This document shows, in pieces, positions 22,655-36,271 of a stretch of 64,000 nt of DNA; the stretch's first letter is position 1, and each line of letters begins with the position of its first letter. This DNA is from Eucommia ulmoides (Eukaryota > Streptophyta > Magnoliopsida > Garryales > Eucommiaceae), in assembly GCA_016647705.1 (NCBI GenBank), contig CM028335.1, positions 558,001 through 622,000 of the forward strand, given 5' to 3'. The notes beneath the pieces were generated by a model. That model had not been told where the DNA came from. It made no database searches and saw only the letters and a program-made list of their open reading frames with translations. The position numbers and the translations under genes were made by a program.

Positions 22655-25279
22655 GGAAAAAAAAAATTAAACAAAAAAATGTTATAATCTCCTCTATTTG
22701 TACAACACTTTATACTTGTTTTCTTAAAAATCAAATAACCCAATATCTACAATAAAGGCAAAAAATAGTTACCGCCAATCCAAATCTCATTATAATTTAT
22801 TTAAAAAAAAAAAACAATCGAGTTCCACAGTTACATAATTGTATGGCACAACACAACACCAAGTGCAACTGGAATCAATATGAAATCGAAATGGATAAAC
22901 AACTGCAATCGATATGAAATCAGAAAATTCCATCAAAGAACGGATAAGGTAATGGTGAAATTATCAAAATCTGACTGACATTCGATTCCTGTGACGGCCT
23001 AGATTGGGATCCAAATTCAGTGAATAAGCTAAAGATATCCAAATAAAGTCAATGATCCACCAAATTGTGGCCAAATCTAGGAAATAAAAATATTACAAAA
23101 AATAAATTTGGCCAAATGCAAGAAATAAAAATATTCCTAAAATTGCTGGTAAAAAGACAATAAAAAACTCATGAACTTATTTTAAGCAACATCTTGGTCC
23201 AAATACAAACACCATAAAACATTGAAAATAATTAAATACACAACACCTTCAATTTGCTTCCGTGAACAAAATCTCAAAGTCATTCTTCATCTGCAAATGG
23301 ATGAAAGGAGATGTTAGTGCTATCTATTTCAATTCATAATTGGAACTCAAAAAATAATCCAAAGAGATGTATACTTGAAGGAGCTGAAACGTAACTCTTA
23401 AAGTTAGAACCATGCCCACACCTTCAATTCGCTTCCGTCAATAAATTCTCAAAGCCATTCTTCAACTGCAATTGGTCGAAAGGCGTTAACGCTATCCATT
23501 TCAATTCATAATTGGAACTCAAAAAATAATCCAAAGAGATCTATACTTCAAGGAACTCGAACGTAGCTCTTAAAGTTAGAACCATACTCACACCTTCAAT
23601 TCGCTTCCGTCGACAAATTCTCAAAATCATTCTTCAACTGCAATTGGACGAAAGGTGTTAGTGCTATCATCAACTCTTGTTTTTGTAATGAACACGGTAT
23701 AAACAAATATGATTAATAAGAAATTTAAAATATAGACATAATCCCCTTTATTTATACGACACTCTAATATTTAAAAATTGGACGTAATCCCCTTTATTTA
23801 TTTGATATTCCAAACTATCAACTCATATTTTCAAACAACACAACATTCAAACAATAACTAACACAATGAACTTTAACAATATGACAAATAATGACAATTA
23901 ATCATATGCATTATAAATTTAGTAATGATAAGTCCACCACTCAGGACTACTGGAACTTACCTTAATCACCGAAAGTATACTTCTATATCATTGTTTTGCA
24001 AGCTGCTAACCGATCTGTTGCAACATCAACTTCAGTCACAGAAACTGAACATGCAAAAATGTTGAACATCAGACAAAGTCTAGTACTTAAAGAAATAATG
24101 AAGTAAAAATTAATTAGGAAGGACACTTTAAACCCTCGTCAATCAACATTGGAGAGAGAAATGGGATAAAAATAGTGAGATTCAACTCCTCAGTATTGGC
24201 TCAGGAAAAAAAAAATTTCACCTTTATAAATTTTAACAGTACTATAAATGTTTATATGCATGCTAAAAAAAAAATAAAAATTACTTGTAGTGTAAAATGA
24301 AACTGGATTCAAAGTAGTTGTCACAACTTATAAAAAAAATAGTACTTGAGCATTTCATGGCCTAAAATCGGATTCAAGAGAAGAATCAATTCCTACATCT
24401 AATAAAGAATCATTTTTTGTGCGTTAATTAGGATCAATACATTGTGGTTGAGGGAGTGAAAGTGTTAAATTTTAGTGTATCGATAGTATCCGATTGCATT
24501 CCATTTTTATTATATAAAAAAGATTAATTATACTTTGCACCCCTATAGTTAGACCAAATTACACTTTACACATCAAAAAATGCTTTTGTACCTTTTTTTT
24601 AAACTATAAAATGAGACACCAATGAGATGGGAAATGCATACCGAAACCTTCGGGTCATAACGATTCTCCCTTTGCAAGGCAAAAATATATCACCGAATGA
24701 GGGGCAATCCAGGATGGTCTAATGAATTCCTCTGCCCCTCAAGTCAATGCAAATTCATGAAAATTCTTACTTAAAAAAGATGCACAAAATCAATTTCAGA
24801 TGGTAGCCTAGTGGTGGACCTACCACCACCTTCGCACACAACTCAATCCAAAAAATATTACTATTTTTTAAAGAATATAAACAATCAATAATACAACAAT
24901 AATAAGAAACAATTTAGACAATAGAAAGTTGAAATCGATCCTAAATAAACAATACTCTAACACAACACCCAATGCACGTGGAACTTTTTTGGTTCGAGTG
25001 CGATTAAGTGATTAATAGATAAGGTGACTATGTCTTCGCCGAAGCAATTACATGATTGAGAAAATAAATTAAAATGTGTTAGAAATTATAAATTTAATTG
25101 AATACCTGTTGTCTGAATCCACTGATTTGTAGTCCTCTTGGTTAATTGTACAATGACTCGAGCCAGTAGATCTCAATCCTGTATAGTCAAATTCAAATCA
25201 ATGTTTGGTCTCATAAATCAAAAAATAAGGTAAACTATTTGTTTATTGGCATTGGTACCTTTATGATATTTAAGACAAA
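22655..25279 (-). other. Helitron 3' region, non-coding
   Basis: No gene between the helicase stop and the 3' hairpin apart from the tandem array at 23243-23665. It is AT-rich. A second text resembling a Helitron start (A then TCTTTTTTATATAATAAAAA on the minus strand at about 24523) may mark a nested short element but could be chance. Confidence 0.5.
23243..23665. repeat. Tandem repeat, about 175 bp, 2.4 copies
   Basis: Units begin 'acaccttcaattcgcttccg' at 23243, 23418 and 23590, so the period is 175 then 172. Copies are about 90% alike over 'ttcataattggaactcaaaaaataatccaaagaga'. The array lies in the Helitron 3' region. Confidence 0.9.
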
Positions 25280-28200
25280 TTATAATAGGACTTCAGGATA
25301 AACGATGTTCGTTGTTGACAGAGATCCCCGATCAGGTAGTAGGACACTCAATCGATCAAATGACGTACATCTCGATAAAGCAACGTAAAGTTGACCATGA
25401 CTGAACACCAGCATGGTCAAGTCAACTCCAACATATTTTACAGACTGTCCCTGGGATTTATTGATGGTCATGGCATATGCCAAACGAACCGGGAATTGGC
25501 GTCTCGTCATTTTGAACGGAAATTCAGTAGTCGAAGGTGTCAAAGAAATTCTTGGAATGAACGCAGTATTTCCAGCTTTTTCCCCAGTTAAAATTATTGC
25601 CTCAATTACACGCGAGACACATCTTACAACCATCAATCTTGTGCCATTGCAAAGCCCCTCATTCGGTGCGATATTTCGCAGCAACATAATTGGACAACCA
25701 ACTTTAAGATCTAGCTTAAAAGGGGGCAATCCAGGGGGGTCTAATGAATTCAAATACTCATTAGGATAACGATTTGTAATTTGAGGATCAGCTCTATCTT
25801 CTTCGGACATTTTATCCGCTGCCAAGTACGTAATGGTATCGCCAGGAAACATTTCTAAAGCCTTCGAATTTACTACGCTAACATCATCATTTCGTGGAGA
25901 AAGAATGGTTCGCTCAGTAAGAAACGTAGGAGTGACAATACTTGGCGTATTAAGTCCTGGATAAACAGATGATATTAACTCATCGATATTACGACAACAG
26001 TATATGTTTGATGGCAACTGTACACTTTCATGAGGATTCTTTCCAATCTGAAATTTGAAACATAAACATCCAATTTAGTTACTTTGAAAAAGTAATTAAG
26101 TATTCACAAATTGTAAAACTCGATAGCGACAACTGCAGTTTACCTGAAGTAGAAATTCAGAGAATTCCGTATTTCGATTGTTTGTGCTACTTAAGCGCAT
26201 GTTTAATTCCAGTGTCAAGACGGTAATATGCTTCCAAAGGTTGGAACGTCGCAACGTCGAAGCAACAATTTGCTGGCGGACTCCTTTTGGTATAACATGT
26301 AGGATTTGCCTGAAATCTCCCCCAAGTACTACAGTTATACCCCCGAATGGCTTCTTGTTATCTCGAATATCTTGCAACGTTCGATCGACAGTTTCAACGC
26401 AGTATCTATGTTGCATTGGAACTTCATCCCAAATAATAAGTTTGGTCTCCCTGAACAACTCAGAATGTAACGACTGCTTACTGAAACCACATACTGAATT
26501 ATCCAGTATGTCCAATGGGATGCGGAATGTAGAATGTGCCGTTCGGCCTCCTTCTAGTAATAGCGATGCTATACCAGACGATGCGACTGTAATAACAATA
26601 TGACCAAGAGAACGACATTTTGTTGCAATTGTATTATAAAGAAATGTTTTTCCAGTACCAGCACCACCATTGAGGAAGAACATAGTTCCTCTGTTAGCAA
26701 ACACGGAAGAAATTATTGATTCATAAGCACTACGCTGTCCATCATTAAGGCGATCGATGTTAGTCTCAACATCCAATCGTTGCGCCTTATGTTGTAATTG
26801 TATGTGTTCCCATATTAGCCTATTTTCTACAACTGTATTCCAATCCATTACAGGTAGTGGCATTGGCGGAAAATCGATTAAACTTTTGCCACATTCTTGC
26901 AATAGTTGATTCAAAAGATACAAACCATAATCTTTAATCTGGTCTTCAGTTGGGTCAGAAATTTTGTATGATATATGTAGTTTATATGGTATATCATCAC
27001 ATAAATACAATGAAAATCGATCCCATAATTCATGTGGATTTATCGGTGCACAATATGTTAGAAGTACACAGAACAATGTCCTTAACTGATGACCAGTTCT
27101 AATGATGGACGCTTCTTGAAGACATTGTATCCACTCACCATCATCTTCTAAGAGTCCCATTGCCACACATGCAGCCTTAAATGTCACATGTTCAAAGTTA
27201 TTCACGGTACGTAGGCACTTAAATGACTTTGGTCCTTTGGTAACTGTTAACAGTAGACGTAGATAAAATCGTTCACCCGAATTAGGAGGCACAAAGTACA
27301 TTCTACCAATAGCAAACCCTTTTTGTCTTGGTTTCCATCTTTTTTCATTTTTCACCCAAACAAAGTATTGGGGAAACTCCTGATAAGTATATGCACGCGC
27401 CTCCTCATGTGCTGCGCAATAGGAAAAATAACCCGTAAGAGTTGATACTTGTGATTGTGCCCTGGAAACAATAGTTTCCATACTTTCATTAGGATTAAAA
27501 AGAACTCGATGCATTCCAGGCAAATGGATTTCCAATCGTACAACATTTGGACTCTCGTCATGCAAAGGGAAACTAAAAAGTCTCCAAGCCGCTTCCGATG
27601 GCCCTATGTATCTTGCATCAAGATATTGCTTGATTTCATCTATTTCTCCCAAAGTCAATGTTGTTCGATCCCCACCTTTGTAGATATACTTGTGAATATA
27701 TTTAACACATCGAATTCCAGCGCAAACCTCAACATTAATATGACAATCGAATATTCTTGAAAGGTGCGGATTGTAAGGAACAACATCCCTATTATCAACT
27801 TGGTGTCCCCTAACAATATAAACTTTACCATTATTACGACGACGGTAAATGGGATAACCATCTTGATCCATTGTTGTTTCATTTGCCCAAACCCTTGGAT
27901 ACCTCTTCGTACATTTGCCATTTTCCATGCAAATAGATTTTGGATTTCGAAAGCCACATGGCCCATGAACCATACATTTTTTTACAGTCTGAAAAAGCTC
28001 TGGTTCTTCTACTTGATCTGGAAATTCTGCACATACTATTCGATCCACTTGATCACATGTTCGAATTTTATGTGGCCCGTCAAGAAAAATAAGCAAGTGC
28101 ATGTGTGACAATCCTCTTTTTTGATACTCAATTGTGAAAACATGGGCAACCTTTTTCCCAAAAACTTGTGTTTTTTCAATATCTTTCATCAAAGCATTCC

Positions 28201-30732
28201 TCTTTTGTTGGAAAACACGGGCAATTAAGTCTGGGCGATCACTTGGCTTTTGATTTTGAAGTAAGGCTGAAGTCACTTCATTCCAATGAGGATTTGCAGT
28301 CATAGTTAGAAAAACATCTGGATGATGGTTGTGACGCGTTATAGCCATTGAATCTTGAAATATTTCAAACATATGCCTTGGTCCACCGATGAATGAAGAA
28401 GGTAAAACTATTCGCCTACCTATTTGATCAGGTCCCAACCCGTCAAATGATACGTCGGTAAGGTTTTGATATAGTTCAGCACGTAGATTTGACTTATTAA
28501 GTCTGTAGTAATTCAATCGATTTTGCTCTGTTGCAGCCCAAGCATCAACCAAGAATTCTTGGAATAAATTTCCACCCCTTAGAATCGATGAGTACTCAGT
28601 CGGTCGTTCAAACAATCGATAACTATAAAATTGCATCTGAGTTAACCGATCATCTGTATGTTGACCATTTAACACATCCCACTGTCTAAATCCAGGTTCC
28701 CATCCAAGCTCACCAAAAGGAAAGAATAGAACATAATGCAACGGTAAGTATGCAGGATGACATTCATTAATTCTCAATAATTCGTTACATGCCCTTAAGT
28801 GTAGAACAATGTCTCTCATACCGCCAAAATGAGTTCCGTCCCCTGGTAATATGACTGCAACCTCATCCGTTGTAGGCAAATTGTATCGTCGTCGATCTGC
28901 ACTTGAAGTGTATTGAAGAATTGCAGGCAACGTTTGAAAATTCAAATCCAGTTGATTTAGAATTGCGTGAGCCTGCCGAAACTTATTCGTGAATGCATTG
29001 TATTGCAACAAACTATCTTGAATAATTTGTAGAACATCACTTCTCAAAGAAGGATTTCTGCGACATCTAATACTATGAGCGTGCGCTGGATCATAAATAT
29101 ACAATTGGGCGTAAATAGGATCTTATCCGTCTTTAGGAATTAATGATCCTGTTCGATGGCGTAGTTCACCATGAATAGTAAATGATGTTGGACCTCTTCC
29201 AGTAAATACTCTTTGATCCAATCTAGCTCCAAGGCTTGTAAAAGCATTTGTTGCATTATACTCTCGAATGTGACGACGGAATGATATAGATCTTTCATCT
29301 ATCCCATCAAATAACGCTTTGATTTGTAAAGGTGGCATTGTGAGCAAAGGTAATCTAACCTTACCTTGTAAGCAACATGTTCCAAATAAAGGACGTGTTG
29401 TTGTTGATTTGGACAATCTTTCGTCCATTCAATGCAAAGCAGAACAATAAGGGCATACGACATCCATTTTACCTAGACAATGACGTTTCGACGTTGTATT
29501 ATCCAAATGACTAATTGGTATATTTTGCAAGTCATCATTGGCTTGGCTTTCATCAAAACATTCACCCGCAGATGTTGGCCTACACCAAAGGAGAAAATAA
29601 TTCTTAATCCTAACAACTTAAATGATCTAGGAAGAGAGGATAATTTTACCATATATGATCGGAATCTAAGACATTTGGTTGCAATTCCACTCTATTACGT
29701 TTTCTTCCCGTTCGTTGTGCAGGAGCAACGTTCGATATGTTCTGAGTGGTTATCATCAGATAATTATTAACATAGTCAAAGTAAATGTAATGCACATTAA
29801 TTTAGATAATTAACTGGATCACACCTGTTCACACTGCAAAATTGTCTCTTCATCGATAATGGGCATAGGAGATAAGTTTGTATTTGTAGCATGTTCAGTA
29901 TCCACAGTCATGGGTCGTTGCAGATCTTCAGTCATAAATCCACCATTTGTACGACACAAAAACTGATGACTAATTCTCTCACGATGTCTTCTCGCTCGTT
30001 GTGCTAGTGCAGCTTTTGATACGATCTATAGCAATACAAATATCATTTGTTCGAATTTAACTATAGAAAGATATAGTTAAAGAGTAGGCAACACACTTGT
30101 TCATCTTGAATCATTTCGGCATCCACCATTGGTGTATCAGTTAGATCATTATTAATGTCCACGACCGTTAGCAGTTGTGGAACATGTATGATGGATGGGC
30201 CAGTTGCAAGCTCAGTATGACATTCTCTCTCTCTCTCCTTTCGAGCTCGTTGTGCGATGGCAGCTTTTGATATGTTCTATGATCATTGGCCATGCAATTA
30301 AGTTGGTGAAAAATTGTTTTACGATTCGATCAAACAAACGAAAGAAAGATTACACACCTGTTCACATTGCACAGCGGAGTGTATGCGTACTCTCTTTTTA
30401 TGAGCTTGTTCGACTCTTTCTCGTTCCCTTATCTTTTTTTGGGCCAAGGAGGTGGTTGATACGTTCTAGAGATATGAAAAAAACGAACGACATGTTTAAT
30501 TTTTCATCTATGTTGAAGTGTATTTCAAGTGTTTAAATATTTTAGAGAACGATCATGAAAACTATAGATTTACATTATTGACGTAATAATGGTGTATGAA
30601 ATTAGATTTAAACATGTTCAATCAATAAAAGCTGTAAAGGTAGTTTGATAACTAAAATATTCATACCAAATTGGGAGGAACGTTCTCTTTTCCTTTCTCT
30701 TTTCCTTTGCAGTTTGCATCTTTATTTTGCAT
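25280..30732 (-). pseudogene. Helitron Rep-helicase gene, seven exons, two nonsense codons
   Basis: Exons on the minus strand: 30732-30667, 30465-30358, 30276-30097, 30025-29825, 29741-29650, 29579-26144 and 26047-25280. Phases join exactly; 1616 codons plus stop. Exons 2-5 are variants of one module starting (N/I)-(V/I)-S and containing AQ(R/K), rich in Arg/Glu/Lys; exons 2-4 end in (C/D)EQ. Exon 6 has a zinc-finger start (CPYCSALH), then the HUH Rep domain with [11 protein letters not shown] and paired tyrosines in [10 protein letters not shown], then the PIF1-like helicase: Walker [10 protein letters not shown], Walker [18 protein letters not shown]. Exon 7 has [13 protein letters not shown] and YVALSRC. 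Two in-frame stops break it: TGA at 29431-29429 (codon 266), directly after the zinc finger, and TAA at 29125-29123 (codon 368). There are no frameshifts, so inactivation looks recent. Confidence 0.9.
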
Positions 30733-32160
30733 GGCTATTCCGTTATCCTTAAAAGAATGAACCGTAGAATCGCAAAGATATAAAAAAGAGATTTAAAGCA
30801 ATTATATATTTTTAACAGTGTTTGATTTCTTTTAGAATAGAAAGCTATAATATATAAGATAGATGATAAAAAAACAACTTCAAACAAACTTTCAAGCGCA
30901 AAAAAATTAATTGACCATCACCGTCTTCTGTTCTATTTTTGTTCCAAAATTGATTTCAATTTCAAACCCAAAACTAATTCAATTTAGGGCGACGGTGAAG
31001 GTTTCGGAGATCGATCGACGGTGGTAGGGCTAGATCGACCCTCGCCGTGCAGACAATCAACCATCACCATTTCTATTCCAAAATTGATTTCAATTTGAAG
31101 CATAATTTTCTATTTTTGTTCTAAAATTGATTTCAATTTCAAACCCAAAAGTAATTCAATTTAAGGCAACGGTGAAGGTTTCGACGATTGATCGACGGTG
31201 GTAGGGCTAGGTCGGTTGGGGGATTCAACAACCACCAATGAACCACAATCGACCCTCGTCGTGCAGACAATCGACCATTACCGTCTTCTGTTCTATTTCT
31301 GTTCTAGAATTGATTTCAATTTCAAACCCAAAACTAATTCAACATAGGACGACGGTGAAGGTTTCGACGATCGATTCAACAACCACCAATGAACTACAAT
31401 TGACCCTCACCGTGCAGACAATCGACCATCACCTTCGTTTGTTCTATTTTTGTTCCAATATTCAAACCCAAAACTAATTCAAATTGAGTTTTGTTCCAAT
31501 CAGGATTTAAACAGTGATTTGAAAACCCAAAATCGGGAGATTGAAAACCCAAAATCTGTTCCAAAACTAATACCCAAATACAAACCTAATTCTTCAATCT
31601 CAATCAATCGCAGTGTTCTGTTCCAAGGGAGATTGAAAACCCAAAATCTGTTCCAAAACTAATACTCAAATACAAACTAATTCAACAACCAAATCGATTC
31701 CTAAATAGAAGAATAGAGCGAGAGATGTACCTAGATCAGTTAGTTCAGGCGATGGAACTGGCGACTCTTCAATCTCAATCGATCGTCGTGTTCTGTTCCA
31801 AAATTGATTTGGAAACCCAAAATCAACGGTGCTAGGGCTAGATTCAACAACCAAATCGGTTCCCAAATAGAAGAATAGAGCGAGAGATGTACCTAGATCG
31901 GTTGGTTCAAGCGATGGAACTGGCCACGGCAGCGGTCTTCGATTTGGCGGAGAAATGGCGAATGGCGACGATCTCAGTAGTGTCTGATGGCGACGGAGCG
32001 GAGCACCGGTTTGTAGAGAGAGAGAGAGAGCGCGAGTGAGAGAGAGCGGAGCACAGGCCTATAGAGAGAGAGCGTGACTGATAAGGAGAACCGATTTGGA
32101 GAGAGAGAGCGCGAAAAATTTCTGTAGAGTGAGCTAAAGGCCAATTAATTATGAACGCTA
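30733..32160 (-). other. Helitron gene upstream region with degenerate repeats
   Basis: It should hold the promoter and leader of the Rep-helicase gene. At 30915-31480 a phrase built on 'ttctattttgttccaaaattgatttcaa' plus 'ggtgaaggtttcg' recurs about four times at uneven spacing. At 31681-31926 a segment of about 85 bp ('agaatagagcgagagatgta') occurs twice, 161 bp apart. The region 32010-32120 is rich in GAGAGA (CTCTCT on the coding strand), as often seen in plant leaders. No gene is seen. Confidence 0.5.
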
Positions 32161-32240
32161 ATTTTTGTCTTCATCAAAAACAAAAAAGTAGACATTACAT
32201 CACTTTGTTGTAAATTAATAATTAACAATAAAATTGTCAA

Positions 32241-33012
32241 TTATCTCATATATCCTAGATCGAAAACGCAAATAGATATTATCAAACTCTACCATAATCA
32301 GTATAAATACTGATGGATAATTTTGACTTTTTAAAGTTTGATCATTTACTTTAACAAAAATTGCAACAATTGCACTTCAATTTAAAACATGCAGACATAA
32401 GTGATTACAAAAATAACACATAAAATGCAATTATAATTGCTTTTTACCCGCTTTTACTTTGATCTTGTTTCATTTTAACCCTTCAACTCTAAAAAAAACT
32501 ACACATCAACTCTAAAATAATAAACAATTATCTCATATATCCTGGATTGAAAACGCAACCAGATATTATCAAACTCTACCATAATCAGTATAAATATTGA
32601 TGGATAATTTGGACTTTTTAAAATTTGATCATTTACTTTAACAAAAATTGCAACAATTGCACTTCAATTTAAAACATGCAGACATAAGTGATTACAAAAA
32701 TAACACATAAAATGCAATTATAATTGCTTTTTACCCGCTCTTACTTTGATCTTGTTTCATTTTTAACCCTTCAACTCTAAAAAAAACTACACATCAACTC
32801 TAAAATAATAAACAATTATCTCATATATCCTGGATTGAAAACGCAACCAGATATTATCAAACTCTACCATAATCAGTATAAATATTGATGGATAATTTGG
32901 ACTTTTTAAAATTTGATCATTTACTTTAAAAAAAATTGCTACACTTGCACTTCAATTTAAAACATGCAGACATAAGTGATTACAAAAATAACACATAAAA
33001 TGCAATTATTTT
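32241..33012. repeat. Tandem repeat, about 288 bp, 2.7 copies
   Basis: Units begin 'ttatctcatatatcct' at 32241, 32528 and 32816, so the periods are 287 and 288. Units 2 and 3 are almost identical; unit 1 is slightly diverged. Unit 3 breaks off near 33010, but its missing end (ctcactttgatcttgtttca..aaactacacatca) reappears at 33180-33242, so about 170 bp of other DNA was inserted in it. Confidence 0.92.
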
Positions 33013-33244
33013 GATAATTTAAGTGCCAACATCCTTAAAAAAAAAGAAAAAAAAGAAAAAAAAATTAACAAAAAAATCAAGGTGGAGATCATGGTAAAAG
33101 TCACGTCTCTCAATCTTAGTGTGATAGGATCCGAGACAACCTATTTTAAAAAAGTAAAAAAAATAATAATTGTTTTTTATCCGCTCTCACTTTGATCTTG
33201 TTTCATTTTTAACCCTTCAACTCTAAAAAAAACTACACATCACC

Positions 33245-34283
33245 TCCTTCAACTCTTTGAAACTCGCATTTTTGTGCACAAAAAAAAATATCAAAAAATT
33301 GAGAGGAAAGCAAAACTATTTGTGTGAATTTTATAAACCTTCATTAAATTCTTTTACTCTATACCTGAAATCAAAATCTATGATATAAATCACAAATTAT
33401 ATTGTCAAGATCTTGAAAGGGATTCATCGAGAGAATTGTGAAAGTGATGCAGACAGATTATGACATAGAGCTATGAAATAAAACTAATTATATTGTCAAG
33501 ACAAATCAAACTAATTTAAGTTTAAAAGTGGAAGAAAATTACCGAAAATCAATAGATCGAAACTGCGGATTCATTCAACAAAAAAAATAACACTTAGGAT
33601 CTTCACCTGGAAAAAAAAAAATAAATCAAATTAAGTATAAAGTCCTAATTATGCCAAAACATCATAGTTAAAAATACAAAACTAAATCAGTTTCTCGCGA
33701 GGCGCACCGTCACTGGGAGTCCTACTCGTAAACGGAGAAACACATGATTTGATCCTGCAAATGGGAAAGGGAAAATGAAGGGAAAACAATTATTTCACCC
33801 ATTGATTTGATCTCAATTGAAGAATTAAATAATTCCATTGTTTTGGAGAAGCAACAGTTATTAAAGAATTCAATTGTTTTGTCCTTGCAAATGGGAATGG
33901 GAAAGGGAAAGTGCAAGCAAATGGCTAGTGGAGTTTGCTTTGTAATTTCAATGAAAAATACCATTCATGATGTTCGACAACTCATCAAAGAATCATATTG
34001 CTCAATTATAGTCCAAGTTGGAGCTTATGCGAAGGAGTAGGGAACAAACGGCGAAGGAGGTGGCCGGATTTGGACATTTCAAACAAAGTCAAACTCAAAT
34101 CTGGCCAGATCGGACCTCGATCTGGCCAAATCGAACCAATTGGAATCGTAATTTTCAGATGGAGGGCAACGGCAATGGTTCGTGGAGGTGATGAATGATA
34201 GATTGAGCAGATCTAATAAAGGTCCAAAATCAACCAATTAAGCAGAGCTATATGCATGAACGTATATATATGCATGCAACGAT

Positions 34284-34317
<34 letters not shown>

Positions 34318-35242
34318 TTTTGTGATCACTATATGCATGAACGTATATATATGCATGCTCATAGTGGTTTGGGAATGCTTTTATAAAAAAGTCGATTGAC
34401 AATTTAATTTTTAGACCTATTAATATTCTAACCAGATAATATCCGTAATGTTAAATAACATTAAAATTTAATTTTCAAATATCAGGAGTCAAAATGACAT
34501 AAATGGAAAGTCGTTTAATCACCGAAAAATTTCAGGTTGTTTGCATAAAATTTTAACTCTCATTTCATCTTTCCAAAAGCATAAACAAAAATGGTGGAGT
34601 TTTGGGTAGTAAATACTCACGATTTTTCAATATGTTACGGATTTTAAGATAATTGAATGATGTTCTCTTTTACAATTGATTTATTGAAAGTGTAAATATT
34701 AACAAAATAATGTTAATATTAATTCCCATAATTATTTAATTAGTTTGTTAACATTAACAAATTGTTAAAGAAAATGGACATTTGTGCTTAAGAAATCCCT
34801 TCCATCACTGTTGACTTGGAAGGATATTAATGCGATCACTATTAATAATAGGACTATTCTGTTTTGTATAATAAATAGAGTTAAAAATAATAATAGAAAA
34901 ATAAGGATATAATGGTTTGTCCCCTTAAATCAGGTCGCTTTAAGCTGGACTGGATAGATACATCTTATCGAAAATTCAGAAGAAAAAACAAAATCCATGT
35001 CTATCAACTAAAAGTGGAAGTTAACCCTTTGGAGGGCTTAGAAAACTTAGAAAAACTTATTTGAACTCTCCTTAATTTACTAATATTAATATACATATAT
35101 TCAATAAACATGCCTGAACTCTCCTTACTATCAATAATGTCTTATATTAATGAGTCTATACATTCAATGACGAATATAAATGATTTGGAAATTTTGTTTT
35201 GTTTCCTAAAAACCCCAATTTATCCAATCCAAATGGAGAGCA
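33245..35242. other. Non-coding interval in the putative Helitron
   Basis: No supported gene. 'aaagaattcaattgtttt'-type phrases recur near 33730-33900. At 34251-34358 the sequence 'atatgcatgaacgtatatat' occurs twice around a 30-bp GA microsatellite. The stretch 35190-35242 is the left half of a tandem repeat that the Copia element interrupted. Confidence 0.5.
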
Positions 35243-35247
35243 AAAAT

Positions 35248-36271
35248 TGTTGTTGCAGAAAATAAGTAAAGAACGAGTTTACCAAAATTTCTTGGGATGA
35301 GTCGCGGACTAGGTCGCTCTCTTTAAGACGTTTCGCGGCTCTGCCCAAGAACGTGCAAGCAGTGTATCAGCCCCGTCGTCCCCAGAATAAAACAGCCCAG
35401 AATTCTCCTCTGTCTAGGACGTTCTTTGCACTGTAGAAGTCCCGAAAACCAAACACCCCCACACACTGTTCGCAAAACGAACAAACTGCTCGGAAACCAA
35501 AATCGGACTGACAAAACAGAACCGGAACAGATCGGAACAATTCCGGAAGATGAAACCGAAAATGTTTCGGAATAGAAACTGTTTCGGAATAGAAACAGAA
35601 ACAAAAAAACAGAAACGAAGCAGAAACAGAAACGAAACAGAAGCAGAAACGAAACAGAAGCAGAAACGAAACAGGAACAGTTTCAGAACAGAAACAGTTT
35701 GCTTTTTTTTTTTGTTTTTTTTTTTTTCCGTGCTTCAACTGAAGAAAAAAGGTTTCAATTTATAGGAAAAAATCTTTGTTTTGAAACCGAAGGTAATAAG
35801 TAAAAAAAAAAACGTTTTTTTCTTCAAACGTTTAATTAAACGTTTTAAATAATGAAAAAACGTAAAACGTTTTTTTTTAATCCCAACGGTTCCAAAAAAA
35901 AAAAAAACGTTTTGTTTGTTTTTTTATTTTTTATTTTTTTTATTTTTTTAATTAAACTATTTTTTTTCTAAAAAATAAATAAGTGCCACCTCATCACACG
36001 CGCGACTCGGCTCGGCACGGCACGGCCGGACGGACGGCGACGGCGGCGGGCGCGTGTGTGGTAAACCGATAGGGATGTAACTCCTCTCCCCTCCACAAAA
36101 TGTGGGTACCCCTTGGGGCACACCCCAAGTGTCTCACATACCCCTAGATATCCACTTTAATTTTTCCTCTCCCAACCAATGTGGGACAATAGGTTTTGAG
36201 GAAAAAACCAATTTGACACATTTGGCACTTTCTATTTTAAAAATTAAATTAAAAATTCATTTGTTTCAACA
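35248..36271 (-). repeat. Copia 3' LTR, 1024 bp
   Basis: Starts TGTTG and ends CAACA on the plus strand. Compared with the other LTR it has about 344 extra bp, mostly in 35580-35945: an array of 'gaaacagaagcaga' units, then a T-rich part with 'aaacgtttt' repeats. Deletion from the 5' copy between T tracts is the simplest explanation. Confidence 0.93.

Noticed and set aside
23243-23665. CRISPR-like array
   Set aside because: Units are about 175 bp with no short-repeat/spacer pattern, in a plant nuclear genome; it is a tandem duplication. The same applies to the arrays at 32241 and 42343.
24500-24523. Second Helitron 5' end (A|TCTTTTTTATATAATAAAAA)
   Set aside because: The pattern is AT-rich and could be chance; no matching 3' end other than 22623 was found, so it is only mentioned in the annotation.
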